A stretch of 64,000 bases of DNA. Origin: Leishmania infantum JPCM5. Its lineage: Eukaryota > Euglenozoa > Kinetoplastea > Trypanosomatida > Trypanosomatidae. The translations under genes were made by a program, and so were the position numbers. Where the stretch lies: the NCBI RefSeq assembly GCF_000002875.2, contig NC_009405.2, forward strand, positions 152,428 through 216,427. The letters are read 5' to 3'. A model generated the notes under the pieces. It was given only the letters and a program-made list of their open reading frames with translations, had not been told where the DNA came from and ran no database searches. Below, one piece after another: positions 46,511 through 56,525 of the stretch; within the stretch, counting starts at the first letter, position 1; each line of letters starts with the position of its first letter.

Positions 46511-48466
46511 TCACTCAACGCCAAAGCCCTCCTTGGCACGCCGCCGCACCCCATCGTTTACGGCAGCAGGGTAGCTCTTCAGAATCTGACGTAGCTCTTG
46601 TGGAGGCAAGTCCTGGCGGCGCATCAGTGTGCTGAGAAGCTGCGGGTTGCACCGAGTGCCACGGCGTACACACGCCCGAAAGACAGCGACAGCCTCTGAC
46701 CAGTCCGCAGCCGCATCGATCACCAGGCACGCAGGATAGGTGCCCAGCGGCGGTGCAGGGCGCGGAGGGGACGCGCGGTCGTAGCGGACACCATCCCGCG
46801 GCACCAGGAGCTCGAGCACTGTGCACGCATAAAAAGCAGCGCTGTCCTTGGAAGGGCTGCCAGGGAGGGGGCCAGACCCTATCTGCAAGCAGCTCGCGGG
46901 AGGGTGCGAGACTGACGGCGCGGGAGGCAGTGCGGGGCGCGCAGTCACGAGGCTGCGCGTGGCATACTTTTGAAACTCTGGTAGCGGAAAGCGGTAGTAC
47001 AAGGCCAGAGCTGCCTCCCACCGGCCGTGTGCCGCCCACTCCTTCCCCGCCTCACTCAGCTGTACCTCGTCCAGGCGCACACCGCCAGCAAGGGCGCCGG
47101 CGATTTGGCGAAGCAAGGAGGCAGTGGAGTGGCGGGAAGAGACCAAGCGGTACCACGGCCGCGACGTTTGCGGTACCGCACGGTGCAGATAAGACGCCGG
47201 CACGGCAGTGCGCTGGACGCAGTCGAAGGAAGCCGCTGCGTCGTCTCCGCGATGTAAGTCGCCGGTGTTATTGCCGCTTCTCTGCGGCATAGCACCGGAG
47301 GTGTCGCGATGAAGCTGCGAAAGTCGCTCCAGGGCAGCCCTCCAGCTGCCGCGACTGATCACCCACGTGGTCAGTTGACGGTGTAGCCGGGCATCGCGCA
47401 CCTCAGCGCGATTTAGCGTATCCACTGTGGCCTCCCACGAGTGTGGGGTGCAAAGGCCAGCCGCACGGCCGTAAAGCAACGCGATATCTGGAGTCAACCG
47501 ACGCGACTGTGCCAGTGTCAGCACATGGCGGCACAGTACATTGGGTGCTGTGACAGACGCAGCGGAGGGTAGTCTCGACACCGCGCGCAACGCCGCGCAC
47601 ACGCTCAGCGCGGATGGAGCTACATCCTCTGCCGCCTGCCGCGTTAGCATGTTCTCCTCCTCCCTCGTGCGCTGCAGGAGCCGCTGGCGCTTGTGGTCAC
47701 GCAGCCAAGAGAGCTCACGCCGATCGCGTGCGGAGTAGCGCCGCGCAGGAGACGGCTCCATCCTTTCCAACTGCTCCGCCAACGACGTCTCCTGAGGGGA
47801 GGTGGGCAGCGGCCCCTCGGCACTGTCGATGACAGAGGACACAGCGGCACGGCTTCCCCAGTGGCAGAAAGGCCCGACGTCGCGTAAGATGCGGTGCCGG
47901 AGCGTGCGCAGCTCCTGCACCCGCTCCACACATGCTCGAGGGAGAGGCGACGGCAGGCAGGCGAGCAATCGTGCCGCTGTCTCCCACCCACACCACTGCG
48001 TCGCACTTAGAAACACTTGTCGCTGGATGGGGGTGCTGGGCGTCGCCAGTCTCAAGCCCTCAAACGGTCCAATCGATGCCAACTGCCTAGACGAGCCTGA
48101 CGCTGGGTGGCTACTGCTCTGGGAAAGCTGCTGCAGTGACAGCAGGAAAGACTCCATCGAACTCTCGAAAACCTCAATAGGCAGCTCCGCATGGCGGGCG
48201 ATGGTGTCCACCGTCTTGCACACCTCCCGCGGGTGTCGAAGCGCGTCTGATGGGCGGAGTAAACAAAGCGCTGCTGCCCACGAGTGCGGCGCCGCAGCCT
48301 GGGCGAGCGCAACGCATGCGACACGTATGCACGGCTCAGTAGACAGGTGTTGTTCCTGCAGGGCCATCAGCCCACGCACCCACCGCCCGGCATGGGCACA
48401 CTCAAGCACAAAGGAGGAGATAGCGGACATGCTGGATGACAGCAACAAATGGCCAGCTCCACCCAT
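46511..48466 (-). CDS. PPR/TPR-like helical repeat protein, conserved hypothetical
   Basis: A 651-residue protein with scattered helical-pair repeats of the kind seen in divergent trypanosomatid pentatricopeptide proteins. Examples are LLYGRAAGLCTPHSWEATV, ISRGSWRAALERLSQLH, AAHGRWEAALALYYRFP and ADWSEAVAVFRACVRRG. The recurrent W-x-x-A-(L/V) is typical. Such proteins are mostly mitochondrial RNA-binding or mitoribosomal factors; the N-terminus here (MGGAGHLLLSSSMSAISSF) is not a strong presequence. Arg-rich linkers occur at about 225-265. The ATG at 48466 is the first after the probable acceptor at 48521-48522; the next Met (48430) is an alternative. Confidence 0.8.
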   Translation of the reverse strand: MGGAGHLLLSSSMSAISSFVLECAHAGRWVRGLMALQEQHLSTEPCIRVACVALAQAAAPHSWAAALCLLRPSDALRHPREVCKTVDTIARHAELPIEVFESSMESFLLSLQQLSQSSSHPASGSSRQLASIGPFEGLRLATPSTPIQRQVFLSATQWCGWETAARLLACLPSPLPRACVERVQELRTLRHRILRDVGPFCHWGSRAAVSSVIDSAEGPLPTSPQETSLAEQLERMEPSPARRYSARDRRELSWLRDHKRQRLLQRTREEENMLTRQAAEDVAPSALSVCAALRAVSRLPSAASVTAPNVLCRHVLTLAQSRRLTPDIALLYGRAAGLCTPHSWEATVDTLNRAEVRDARLHRQLTTWVISRGSWRAALERLSQLHRDTSGAMPQRSGNNTGDLHRGDDAAASFDCVQRTAVPASYLHRAVPQTSRPWYRLVSSRHSTASLLRQIAGALAGGVRLDEVQLSEAGKEWAAHGRWEAALALYYRFPLPEFQKYATRSLVTARPALPPAPSVSHPPASCLQIGSGPLPGSPSKDSAAFYACTVLELLVPRDGVRYDRASPPRPAPPLGTYPACLVIDAAADWSEAVAVFRACVRRGTRCNPQLLSTLMRRQDLPPQELRQILKSYPAAVNDGVRRRAKEGFGVE

Positions 48467-48954
48467 GCGCAGCCTGAGATAAACCTTGCCTACGCTCCCT
48501 CTCTGCTGCTGTTGCCTTCCTGTGAGAAGGAGGGAGGGAAAGAAGCGTGGCTGCTGCTGCTGCTGCTGCTCGCCGACTCTCTGTCCCTGAGCTGCAAGGC
48601 AAGGGAAAATAAAGTGCGCCAGCGATGCGATTGCATAAACGCACGTGTGTGCGCACGCGTCGGGCGAGGAGGCGGAGAGGAGAACAGCTGAAGACGCACA
48701 TGCACATCGAGAGAAGCCCAAAGCACAAGGAAAGGGACGCGAGCGCCTCCTCCGCCCCATCCGCTTTTCTCTCTGTAGAGAGAACGACTTCATATGTGCC
48801 CCACACGCAATAGGCGTTGGCCAGGAAAGAGCGGAAGGCCATCCCATGCGACCGCGAGCGTATGTGCTTCTGTATCTGCTTTGCTGAATGGCTACACAAC
48901 GGCAGGGCATCAGAAGACACGATGAGAGACTTCCTTCTTCCCTCACATATTCAT
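48467..48954. other. 5' region of the PPR-like gene
   Basis: It holds the 5' UTR (48467-48520), splice-acceptor region and spacer up to the SIDER2-like element. A GCT/CAG trinucleotide run lies at 48550-48571. Confidence 0.5.
48521..48546 (-). promoter_or_regulatory. Probable spliced-leader acceptor of the PPR-like gene
   Basis: The minus strand reads CTTCTTTCCCTCCCTCCTTC followed by TCACAG (AG at 48522-48521), 54 nt before the ATG at 48466. No ATG falls between them. Confidence 0.6.
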
Positions 48955-49496
48955 TTCTCTGCCGCACAACACGAGGACGAACGCCTGTCTACACCTCCTC
49001 CTCCGTCACAGGCCCAACCTCGCGTGGGCCGATGGCAGCCGTAGACACACACGCGCCACAGCAACGCGCCGACCCAGCCATCGGAGAGCACGGCCCCTGC
49101 CCCCACCCACGCCCACAGCCCATGCTTCGCGGGGCGCCGCGCAGCCGCGCCCACCATGCCGGCCGCCACCGGGCGCATCCCCCTCGCGGTGGCGCTCGGG
49201 CACCCCACCCACACACCAGTGGGCGGTGTGAGGGCCGGGCCGGGTGGGGGACGCTCGGGTCACGATGACGCTCTGCCCATCATGTGGATGGATACAGATC
49301 TGCCTCGCTGTCGCGGGCCACTCCGATGCAACGTCATCCAGGACGCCACCGCCGGCACCAGCAGCGACACATCGCTCTGAACCCTCCCCCCTGCGGCGTA
49401 GGTACCTGACCCTGTCGCCACCAGAAGCGGCTCGGCACTTGGCAGGGAATGGGGGAGGAGGCTGCCCGGCTTTTCCCAGACAGAGAGAGTGGGTGC
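48955..49496 (-). mobile_element. SIDER2-like degenerate retroposon, copy C
   Basis: Collinear with copy B over its whole length, with only scattered substitutions and small indels. It lies on the 3' side of NBP35, so it is probably part of the NBP35 3' UTR. Sequence at 49497-49560 (CACTGGTCCCTGAGG...) may be a further 5' part of the element absent from copy B. Confidence 0.78.
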
Positions 49497-49917
49497 ACTG
49501 GTCCCTGAGGTGCCACGCACTGAGGGGTGTGTGTGTGCCACGCGCTCCTTCACCAGTCATCAGGGAGAAGAAAAAATGAAGTGTCACAGAACATGGGCGG
49601 TGCCATGTCATCATCACCAGCTATAGAACGATGTCACTGTTCACCGGCAACGTAGAACGCACTTCATCTCTTCCCTCCCCTTCCTCGCTTTCCCTGCCTA
49701 AACACGCGCATACGCGCCGACGCCTCAAAACTCCCGCATCGCGCATCTGCAGCTCCGCTTGGCTGTGCGCCGTTCGGGCTTGATCAAGTGTGTGTGTGTG
49801 TCTGTAGCGCTTTGGCCTGAGGAATGGAAGAGTCGCAACAGTTTTGCCGCCCCCCCCGCAGGAGAGGGAGTGACGGAAAGTCCGAGGGACCGGTTTCGTT
49901 CATCGATCTGGAGCCCC
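49497..49917. other. NBP35 proximal 3' UTR
   Basis: No gene seen. A pyrimidine-rich run lies at 49665-49700 and a short TG run at 49788-49802. Confidence 0.5.
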
Positions 49918-50901
49918 TCAGTCCACCTGAATCCCTAGAGAGGCGATCAGCTGGTCGGCCACGGTGAAGAGAGCGTCCAGCGTGGTACTACTCGTCATCC
50001 CGCTCTTCTCTACGTACTCGGAGAAGGAGATGCCCTCTTCGCACGCCTTCATGAGAAGCGGGTCCAGCGGCACCTCCCCCCAGAGGGGAACGTCAAACTC
50101 GCGGCTAAGCCGTACACCGGCACCCTCCTTCCTGCCCTCCCTGCCCTCCTCCTTTGGAAAAATCTGCGACTCCTTGTGGCACCCGGGGCACACAAAGCCG
50201 CTCATGTTCTCCACGAGGCCGAGGATGGGCAGCTTCGCCTTCTGGCAGAAGTTGACCTCACGACGCACGTCCGCCTCCGCGACGCGCTGCGGGGTGGTGA
50301 TGAGCACGGCACCGTCTACGCCGTTCGTCGTCTGCTGCAGCAGCGAGTTGACGGTAATGTGCTCGTCGGAGGTGCCTGGTGGGGTATCAATCAGTAGGAC
50401 ATCCAGATTACCCCATATCACGTCCTTGAGGAACATCTTGATGACGCCGTTCTTGCGAGGACCGCGGAACAGCACCGCCTCGTTCTTGTTCGACAACAGG
50501 TAGTGCATCGACATCATCGTCACGTTCTCATCCACCAGGACGGGCTCGATACCGCCAGCGCTCTGATGCGCATCCTCGCCGCGCACACCAGTCAGACGAG
50601 GGAGCGACGGCCCGCAGATGTCCATGTCCATCAGCCCGACAGACAGTCCGCGTGCTCCGAGAGCAAACGCCAACTCCTTCGTCATGGTGCTCTTCCCCAC
50701 GCCGCCTTTGCCGCTGACGACCATAACCTTGTGCTTCACACCGGCAAGACGCTCGCGAATCAGGGGTATGTCAGGGTCGGGGCCCTTGGGTGCGGATGCG
50801 CAGATAGCGGCGTTGGGGCATCCCTGGCACGAGGGCGCAATGCCGGCCTGCGGACTCTCGGGGCCGACGCACTCGGGGTTTGCGTTCTGCGCCGTCGCCA
50901 T
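49918..50901 (-). CDS. NBP35: NBP35/NUBP1 cytosolic Fe-S cluster assembly scaffold ATPase
   Basis: A 327-residue P-loop NTPase of the Mrp/NBP35 family, part of the cytosolic iron-sulfur assembly (CIA) scaffold. The N-terminal four-cysteine motif Cys11-x13-Cys25-x2-Cys28-x5-Cys34 is diagnostic of NBP35 and absent from CFD1. The deviant Walker A is SGKGGVGKST (63-72), followed by DMDICGPSLPRL and IDTPPGTSDEH. The C-terminal bridging cluster motif is CPGC. A short charged insertion (KEEGREGRKEGAG) sits between that motif and the conserved VPLDP; it is longer than in human NUBP1. It should act in cytosol and supply nuclear Fe-S proteins. The start ATG follows a clear acceptor 18 nt upstream. Confidence 0.97.
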   Translation of the reverse strand: MATAQNANPECVGPESPQAGIAPSCQGCPNAAICASAPKGPDPDIPLIRERLAGVKHKVMVVSGKGGVGKSTMTKELAFALGARGLSVGLMDMDICGPSLPRLTGVRGEDAHQSAGGIEPVLVDENVTMMSMHYLLSNKNEAVLFRGPRKNGVIKMFLKDVIWGNLDVLLIDTPPGTSDEHITVNSLLQQTTNGVDGAVLITTPQRVAEADVRREVNFCQKAKLPILGLVENMSGFVCPGCHKESQIFPKEEGREGRKEGAGVRLSREFDVPLWGEVPLDPLLMKACEEGISFSEYVEKSGMTSSTTLDALFTVADQLIASLGIQVD

Positions 50902-52202
50902 TGGTCGCCACCACCACCACTACGCAAAAAAAAAGGGATATCACGTAAGAATATGTGTGCGTGACCGCAGCTGCAAATCCGGTAGTATTCGGCGAGGACC
51001 CACGCAAACGTGTAAGACAGGGGAGCAAGCAAGAATGGGGGGGGGACATCAAGAAAATGCCTCACACATACGCATACACACACGCACACGCATATGCATA
51101 CGTGTATAGATGTCTGTGTATAAACTATGATGTGTGTGGTTGCGTGCAAGCCAACGTGCGTACGTCGCGCCAATGTGCACAAGACGGAACACGAGGAGAG
51201 AGGGCGGATGCACCTTCAACCTACCCCGCGCGCACGTCCTTGTCGTGCCCTTCCCTATATATGCGGGTGTGTTATTCGTGAATATGTACAGTGGTGTTGA
51301 GGGAGGGAGGGGGAGGCGGGGCGAAGTGGCAGATGCGTCCCGCACACGCACACAGATCCCACGTGCGTGCAGCCAGAGAAGCAGCAAAGACACAGGCCTC
51401 CGCCCACCTACACCATGGCACGTACTCTGAAGGAAATCTAAGGAAGAGCGCGTCAGGGCCTCAGACGCATCCACCTACGCAGTCTTGAGCATCGCAGCAG
51501 GAAAGCACATCGTGGTTCTTTCCTCTTTGGCTGCTGCAGCGCCGCAAGCAGCGAGAAGGGGGCGCTGCGGCAGCGTTCCTACAGAGACACGCAACGACGT
51601 GGATTAGTGCAGCTGTGCGCGCCGCTCTTTTTCCTCTTTTCTCGCCATGCGGAGCCTCAGCGCTGTGGCCGGCTACGTCTCTTTGCCGCCATCCGTTACA
51701 CGAGTCCCCTGCGTGCCCTGTTGTCGGTTCCACCTCACGATGGGGGTCCGGCCAACGTGAAGCTCAAGAGCAAGAGCGCGGGCAAGATGCGTCAGCACAC
51801 GCGTGAACGTGCCACTGCAGTGCTGCTGTCACCTGTACGCCTCTTGTCGTCGCTCCCCCGCCCTCCTCCTCCTCCTCCTCCTTCCAACAGGCACGCACAC
51901 ACAGACACATGCACGAGCATTTTGTTTCCCACGTCTCCCCCCATCAAGTAGGAGGTGGGGTGGGGCGTTGAGGGTGGCATCGGCACAGGGCAGAAATGTG
52001 AAAGGCAGCAAGAGAGACACGCCACACAAGAAAGCGAAGCAAGGCAGAAACCATGCACCCTGGACTGGGTGGGCGAAGACCTGCCCATGCTCCTCTCTAC
52101 TCAGGAGATCCTGCACGGCAGCGGCTCGCATGTGCGGGAAAGGAGGAAGAGGAAGATTCTGCTGCTCCCCATCTAAAAGCACGCGGTTGAAAAGACGTGA
52201 GA
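50902..52202. other. LACTB2-like 3' UTR and NBP35 5' region
   Basis: No minus-strand gene. TG/CA repeats occur at about 51063-51100. A plus-strand patch with coding-like codon use runs from 51607 to about 51840 (antisense to the unit) but lacks a good start. Confidence 0.45.
50920..50937 (-). promoter_or_regulatory. Probable spliced-leader acceptor of NBP35
   Basis: The minus strand reads CCCTTTTTTTTTGCGTAG with AG at 50921-50920, 18 nt before the NBP35 ATG. Confidence 0.55.
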
Positions 52203-53213
52203 TTATGGCGCTCCGGAAGAGACCCCCGCAGCCGCCACGCGAAACTCTGTCAAGATGCGCTCTATCACCTTCACATCGGCATCTGCCCCCTCTCCGAAAA
52301 CGGTGTAGTCTGTGGCATCCTTCAAGAAGTGAACAAGATCCGCAGGCGCGTACCGCACCACCACCCTCCCCTCATTCAGTAGTTTCTTCACGTGGTGGAA
52401 AACGTTGGAGCCAGCGGCAGTCTTCAGCGCAGCGGGGATAGTAGTGTAGATGATATCGACCAGCTCGCGAACGGTGAGGCCCTTTTCACTGTCCAGGGCG
52501 GCGACTCCGTGCGTGCGCTCACACAGCACCTGGAGAATCTGCTTCTCACGCGTGTTACGGTGCTGGATGATCTCCTCGATTCGTGCGGTGCCGTCCTCGA
52601 CGACGGGGCCATGCGCCGGGTAGAGCCGCTTTGGCTTCATCCTCTCGAGCACGTGCAAAGAGTTCATGTAGTCCTTGAAGCTGGAAAACACGGACGTCCC
52701 AGTGCCCAGGACAGTGTCACTTGTGAAAAGCGCGCGCTCCTCCTGCAAAAACGCGCACAGGTGATCGTCGGTGTGGCCGGGCGTGTGAAGCAGTTGAAGC
52801 GTGGCGCCCTCTACCTTGACGACCTCAGGTGGAACTTGGCACAAGGCATCCACTTCGGTGTGGACGTACTGCGACGGCTGCTTCAGTAACTGCACCTGTG
52901 GAAAGAGGCGACGCACCGTCTCCACGCCACCGATGTGGTCCCTGTGCCAGTGGGTGAGCAGCAGTTTCGAAATGAGAACGGGCCCGCCGAGTCGAGTCGA
53001 TTCCTCGTCGACCGCCTTCTGCAAAAGGTGGCCGTAGCCCTCCACGCCTTCGCCGGAGTCGATCAGCAGCCGCTCCTGTCCAGTGCCGACGAGGTACGTG
53101 TTGCTTCCCTGCAGCGTCATGTAGCCCGGGTTGAGTCCCATGATGCGCACGACGCGGCTTGACAGCGTCGCGATGGGCGGCATGGCGGCCTCGGCGGCAG
53201 CTCCAGCGTGCAT
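52203..53213 (-). CDS. LACTB2-like metallo-beta-lactamase-fold hydrolase
   Basis: A 336-residue protein of the metallo-beta-lactamase superfamily closest in layout to LACTB2, a single-strand RNA endonuclease (mitochondrial in mammals). The zinc-binding motif THWHRDHIGG begins at residue 87. Further ligands are in LLHTPGHTDDH and TSDTVLG, and in YPAHGPVVEDG. The typical NPGYMTLQGSNTYLVG start of the fold is at 28-43. A winged-helix-like C-terminal part (about 230-330, with TVRELVDIIYTTIP) is characteristic of LACTB2. The N-terminus (MHAGAAAEAAM) has no clear presequence, and Met11 is a possible alternative start. Glyoxalase II is less likely given the C-terminal part. Confidence 0.92.
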   Translation of the reverse strand: MHAGAAAEAAMPPIATLSSRVVRIMGLNPGYMTLQGSNTYLVGTGQERLLIDSGEGVEGYGHLLQKAVDEESTRLGGPVLISKLLLTHWHRDHIGGVETVRRLFPQVQLLKQPSQYVHTEVDALCQVPPEVVKVEGATLQLLHTPGHTDDHLCAFLQEERALFTSDTVLGTGTSVFSSFKDYMNSLHVLERMKPKRLYPAHGPVVEDGTARIEEIIQHRNTREKQILQVLCERTHGVAALDSEKGLTVRELVDIIYTTIPAALKTAAGSNVFHHVKKLLNEGRVVVRYAPADLVHFLKDATDYTVFGEGADADVKVIERILTEFRVAAAGVSSGAP

Positions 53214-54351
53214 CGTTGGCTGCGGGAGGGTAGACGACTACGAAGAGGTAGAGGAGGTGAAGGGAGAAGCAAAGGAAAAGCGGAAAGAGAAGAACAACAC
53301 TTCCGTTGGCAGATACGGCACCGAGGGAAGCCAGCTCGGATAGCAACTGTGTAACGCGCACGCACACGCACACTCACACACAGACACACACAACAAGAGA
53401 AAAAAAGAGGGGAGTGGGGCAGAAAGAATGGCAAGCGAACGATGGAAAACAAAGCGAGCCAACGCACACGAAGCCGGCGTACGCGGAGAGACGTGTGGCA
53501 GCGAAGCGGGGCAGAGGCAGAGGCACAGAATCAGGCGGAGCGACATATGAAGTGAGGAGGGGGAGGGGGTGGTACAAAAGAAAAGCGGAGAGCGGCTCAC
53601 ACACGCCTACACGCAGTCACCAAACGGAGAATACAGTGAGGCCAGAAGAAAAAAAAAGGAAAAAAAAGAGGCGCGAGTCCACGCACCAAGTCGTCTGAGG
53701 AGCACCAGGAAGCGGGCCAACCACAAAAAAAGGCGTCGCAACGAAGGAGGTGGGGACAGAGGCAGCGAGGCGGGCAAAGCTGGACGAGTACGAAAGCGGC
53801 AAGCGCAGGTGAGTGGGTGTGTAGGTCGTTACCCCTGCCGAATATGGTAGTTACAAGCACTAACTCGAAAAAAAAAAACAAGAAGAGGGAAGAGAAAGAG
53901 ACAAGGTGGAGATCACCATCGAAGGAGGGAGGATGTGCTGCGCTCGAGAGTTTGGTAGAACGAGAACACCAAGGACACGCGAAAAAAAGAAAAAGACATA
54001 CACGTGTCGAGCGCAGGCGTGCGCATGCAAGCAAGCAGCAGAAAGAAAGATTAACCACTGCCTCAGCATACCTCTGCCCCCTCCCTTCTGGGAGTCCTCA
54101 CCCCTGGCAGGTTTTGCAGCAACGTTAACGCTTGCGCCTTTATGTACGACCTTGTGAGCGGTGAGTCGCTCCCCTTTTTTCCCGATTTCGCTGCGTCAGC
54201 ACCTTCAGACAATACGATACCCTTGCTCTGAGCGCTGCTTCGTTGATTGCCAGCGTCGTCCATTCACGCTTGTGGTGGTGAATCTAACGGTTTCCCGAGT
54301 GTGTGCCTTGTGACTCGCAGCCCCCCTCCCCTCCGTACTTCCTTGTTGGAT
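53214..54351. other. Spacer between HDAC and LACTB2-like genes
   Basis: No gene. The plus strand is markedly purine-rich (53375-53960), giving repeated pyrimidine tracts on the minus strand, several suited to trans-splicing of the LACTB2-like mRNA. Confidence 0.5.
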
Positions 54352-55644
54352 TTACTGTCGCTTGAAATCTTCGACGGCTGTCGTGCCGTCCTCCACCTGC
54401 TTGTCCACTGCTGCTGCTGCGGTGGACGCCTTTTGCAGCCGCGGATGCGGTTGAATGTGCGGCACGTGGCGGTCGATTTGCTCCGTCATCATCTGGTACG
54501 CACGCTGGCAGTGAAGCCCTGGTAAGACGTGATTGCTGCGGTCCTGCGCGACAATCAGCAGGGGTGAGTCCTGAAAGAGCCACCCACTCAGCGGCATCTC
54601 AGCAACCGGGAGCACCGTGTTCGGCGGTAGTGGGTGACCAGTCAAGATACTGGTCTCATACGCCCACAGCTTTGCGACGTTGCGAATCGTGTAGCCGCCG
54701 CCACCGAGCGCCAGCATCGGAATACCGAGATCACGCACCGCCTGCACGCACTGCCCATGACCAAAAGACGACAGGTTAAGCAAGCCGAGGCGATCACCAG
54801 CGAGCGAGTCGGCGCCGCACTGGAGCACAATTGCATCTGGTGAGTAGCGCCGCACGATGGAGTGCAGCGCATGTTCAAATACGCCAAGGTAGTAGAAGTC
54901 GGTGATGCCGTCCCATACAGCCAAATTCATGCTGTAGTAGCGTCCACGACCGTAGCCGACGTCGCGCGGGTGCCCCGTGCCAGGGAAGAAGCTCTCACCG
55001 AATTTGTGCAGTGAGAGTGTAAAGACGCGATCACTCGTGCAGAAGGCCTCATCCACGCCGTCGCCGTGGTGCATATCGATGTCGACGTACAGAACCCGGT
55101 CATGGCACTTCAGAAGCTCGAGAATACCGAGAACGATGTCGTTCACGTAGCAGAACCCGGAGCACTCGCCGCACTTTGAATGATGCATTCCGCCACCCCA
55201 GTGCACCGCCACGTCGACCTGGCCGCTATTGAGTAGTACCGCTCCCATCAACGTCCCGCTGGCTGTAGCGATGGAGTGCTCCATCAGCCCCTCGACCGGA
55301 GGACAATCTCCAGAAAAGAAAACTTTCGACGTCTCCGCGTTCCACAACCAGCTGCGGCAGCTGTGCAGGCCTAGGTTCGCGAGGTAGGTGTCGGTATGGT
55401 ATGCCATCAGCTCCTCAACCTTCACCAGAGGCGGCACGACAGTGCGGCAGTGAGCATCGATCTTGAGGCTGCGCACAATCTCCATTGCCGCAAGCACACG
55501 ATACGGCTTCATTGCGTGCTGGGGCACAAAGGCAGAGATGTTCATGTCGGAGGCGTAGCCGGAGGTGTCAATCAACGCCACGCGGCAGCGGCTTTCGGTA
55601 TTCAAAAGCGGTGCCCTGGCATCATCCTTGTGCACCGCGTGCAT
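54352..55644 (-). CDS. Class I histone deacetylase (HDAC1/RPD3-like)
   Basis: A 430-residue zinc-dependent lysine deacetylase. The catalytic parts are intact: His154-His155 in GGGMHHSK, zinc ligands Asp190, His192 and Asp279 (DIDMHHGDG, CGADSLAGDR), and the transition-state Tyr318 in LGGGGYTIRN. The general layout matches RPD3/HDAC1 but the active-site rim differs (HWGGGMHHSKCGECSGFC, where human HDAC1 reads NWAGGLHHAKKSEASGFC). The C-terminus is short and Ala/Lys-rich. It is expected to be nuclear, acting on chromatin. The ATG at 55644 is the first after the acceptor at 55674-55673; an upstream GTG in frame is excluded. Confidence 0.96.
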   Translation of the reverse strand: MHAVHKDDARAPLLNTESRCRVALIDTSGYASDMNISAFVPQHAMKPYRVLAAMEIVRSLKIDAHCRTVVPPLVKVEELMAYHTDTYLANLGLHSCRSWLWNAETSKVFFSGDCPPVEGLMEHSIATASGTLMGAVLLNSGQVDVAVHWGGGMHHSKCGECSGFCYVNDIVLGILELLKCHDRVLYVDIDMHHGDGVDEAFCTSDRVFTLSLHKFGESFFPGTGHPRDVGYGRGRYYSMNLAVWDGITDFYYLGVFEHALHSIVRRYSPDAIVLQCGADSLAGDRLGLLNLSSFGHGQCVQAVRDLGIPMLALGGGGYTIRNVAKLWAYETSILTGHPLPPNTVLPVAEMPLSGWLFQDSPLLIVAQDRSNHVLPGLHCQRAYQMMTEQIDRHVPHIQPHPRLQKASTAAAAVDKQVEDGTTAVEDFKRQ

Positions 55645-56525
55645 GGCGATGCACCCACCCACTCACCTTTTTCTAAGAGGCAAAAAAGTGAGCGCCAACC
55701 CTCTCCTAACGGGAGGAGAAGGGGAGGAGGAAAAGGAGGAGGGAGAGATTTTTCCCCTCTCCCTCTTCGGCCGACTTGATGGTTCACACCCCCAGCGTGG
55801 GAGAAGGTGGAGAGGAGAAACACAATAGAAAATAGCATTGACAGCAACAGCACCAGCTTCACACGCACGCATGGTGGAATCAACAGAGAAGCAGGCTGCA
55901 CACCCCTTCCCCTCTCTCTCCCAGATGAACGCACTGAGATGCAGCTACTCTGTCGTTAGCATGAGTCTCTCACTGTGCCCTAAACACACGGCGACAACTA
56001 TGCCGTCTCACCATTAGGCAACGGCGCAAGAGAGAAAAAAAAAATAAAGATCTTCGCGTGACCACAGCGGAACGACGCGCAAACGTTTGTGAGGCGAGGG
56101 AGCACACAGACCGCTCCCGCCCACCCGCCCGCCTCACTCGTGTGGGCTGGTGTGCACCAAAGTCTTTGTTTTCCGTGTATTTGCTTTGTCGTTTTCTGTT
56201 CGAGCCAAATTCCGCGACGCTCACACGCGCTGGCGGCGCCACACCGCCCACGTACAAAAAGCGACACCATTGAAAAGACAGAGCAGAGTAGATCGGCCAA
56301 GGACCAAAGGGAGATGAATAGATGGATGGATGGGTGGGTGGATGGGTCGTGGAGACAGTAGGAGGAGGAGAGCCAAACACACGCTGTTGGTCACTCCCGC
56401 ACTGCGACCCCCCCGCGAGAGAAACACGAGGAAAACAGCGGAGAAGCGCGCTGTCTGGCGGGGCGTGTGATACGCACCCACCCTCTCTCCCTCTCTCTTG
56501 TTCCCTTCCTCTCACTCTCCCCTCG
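55645..56525. other. 5' region of HDAC and 3' UTR of the small hypothetical
   Basis: No gene. GGAGGA-rich plus-strand sequence at 55715-55745 is pyrimidine-rich on the minus strand. A GGAT/GGGT microsatellite lies at 56320-56346. Confidence 0.5.
55673..55693 (-). promoter_or_regulatory. Probable spliced-leader acceptor of HDAC
   Basis: The minus strand reads TCACTTTTTTGCCTCTTAG with AG at 55674-55673, 28 nt before the HDAC ATG and with no ATG between. Confidence 0.55.

Noticed and set aside
49006..49617. 203-codon minus-strand ORF across SIDER2-like copy C
   Set aside because: The equivalent frames in copies A and B are interrupted or shifted, so there is no conserved protein; it is a non-coding element.
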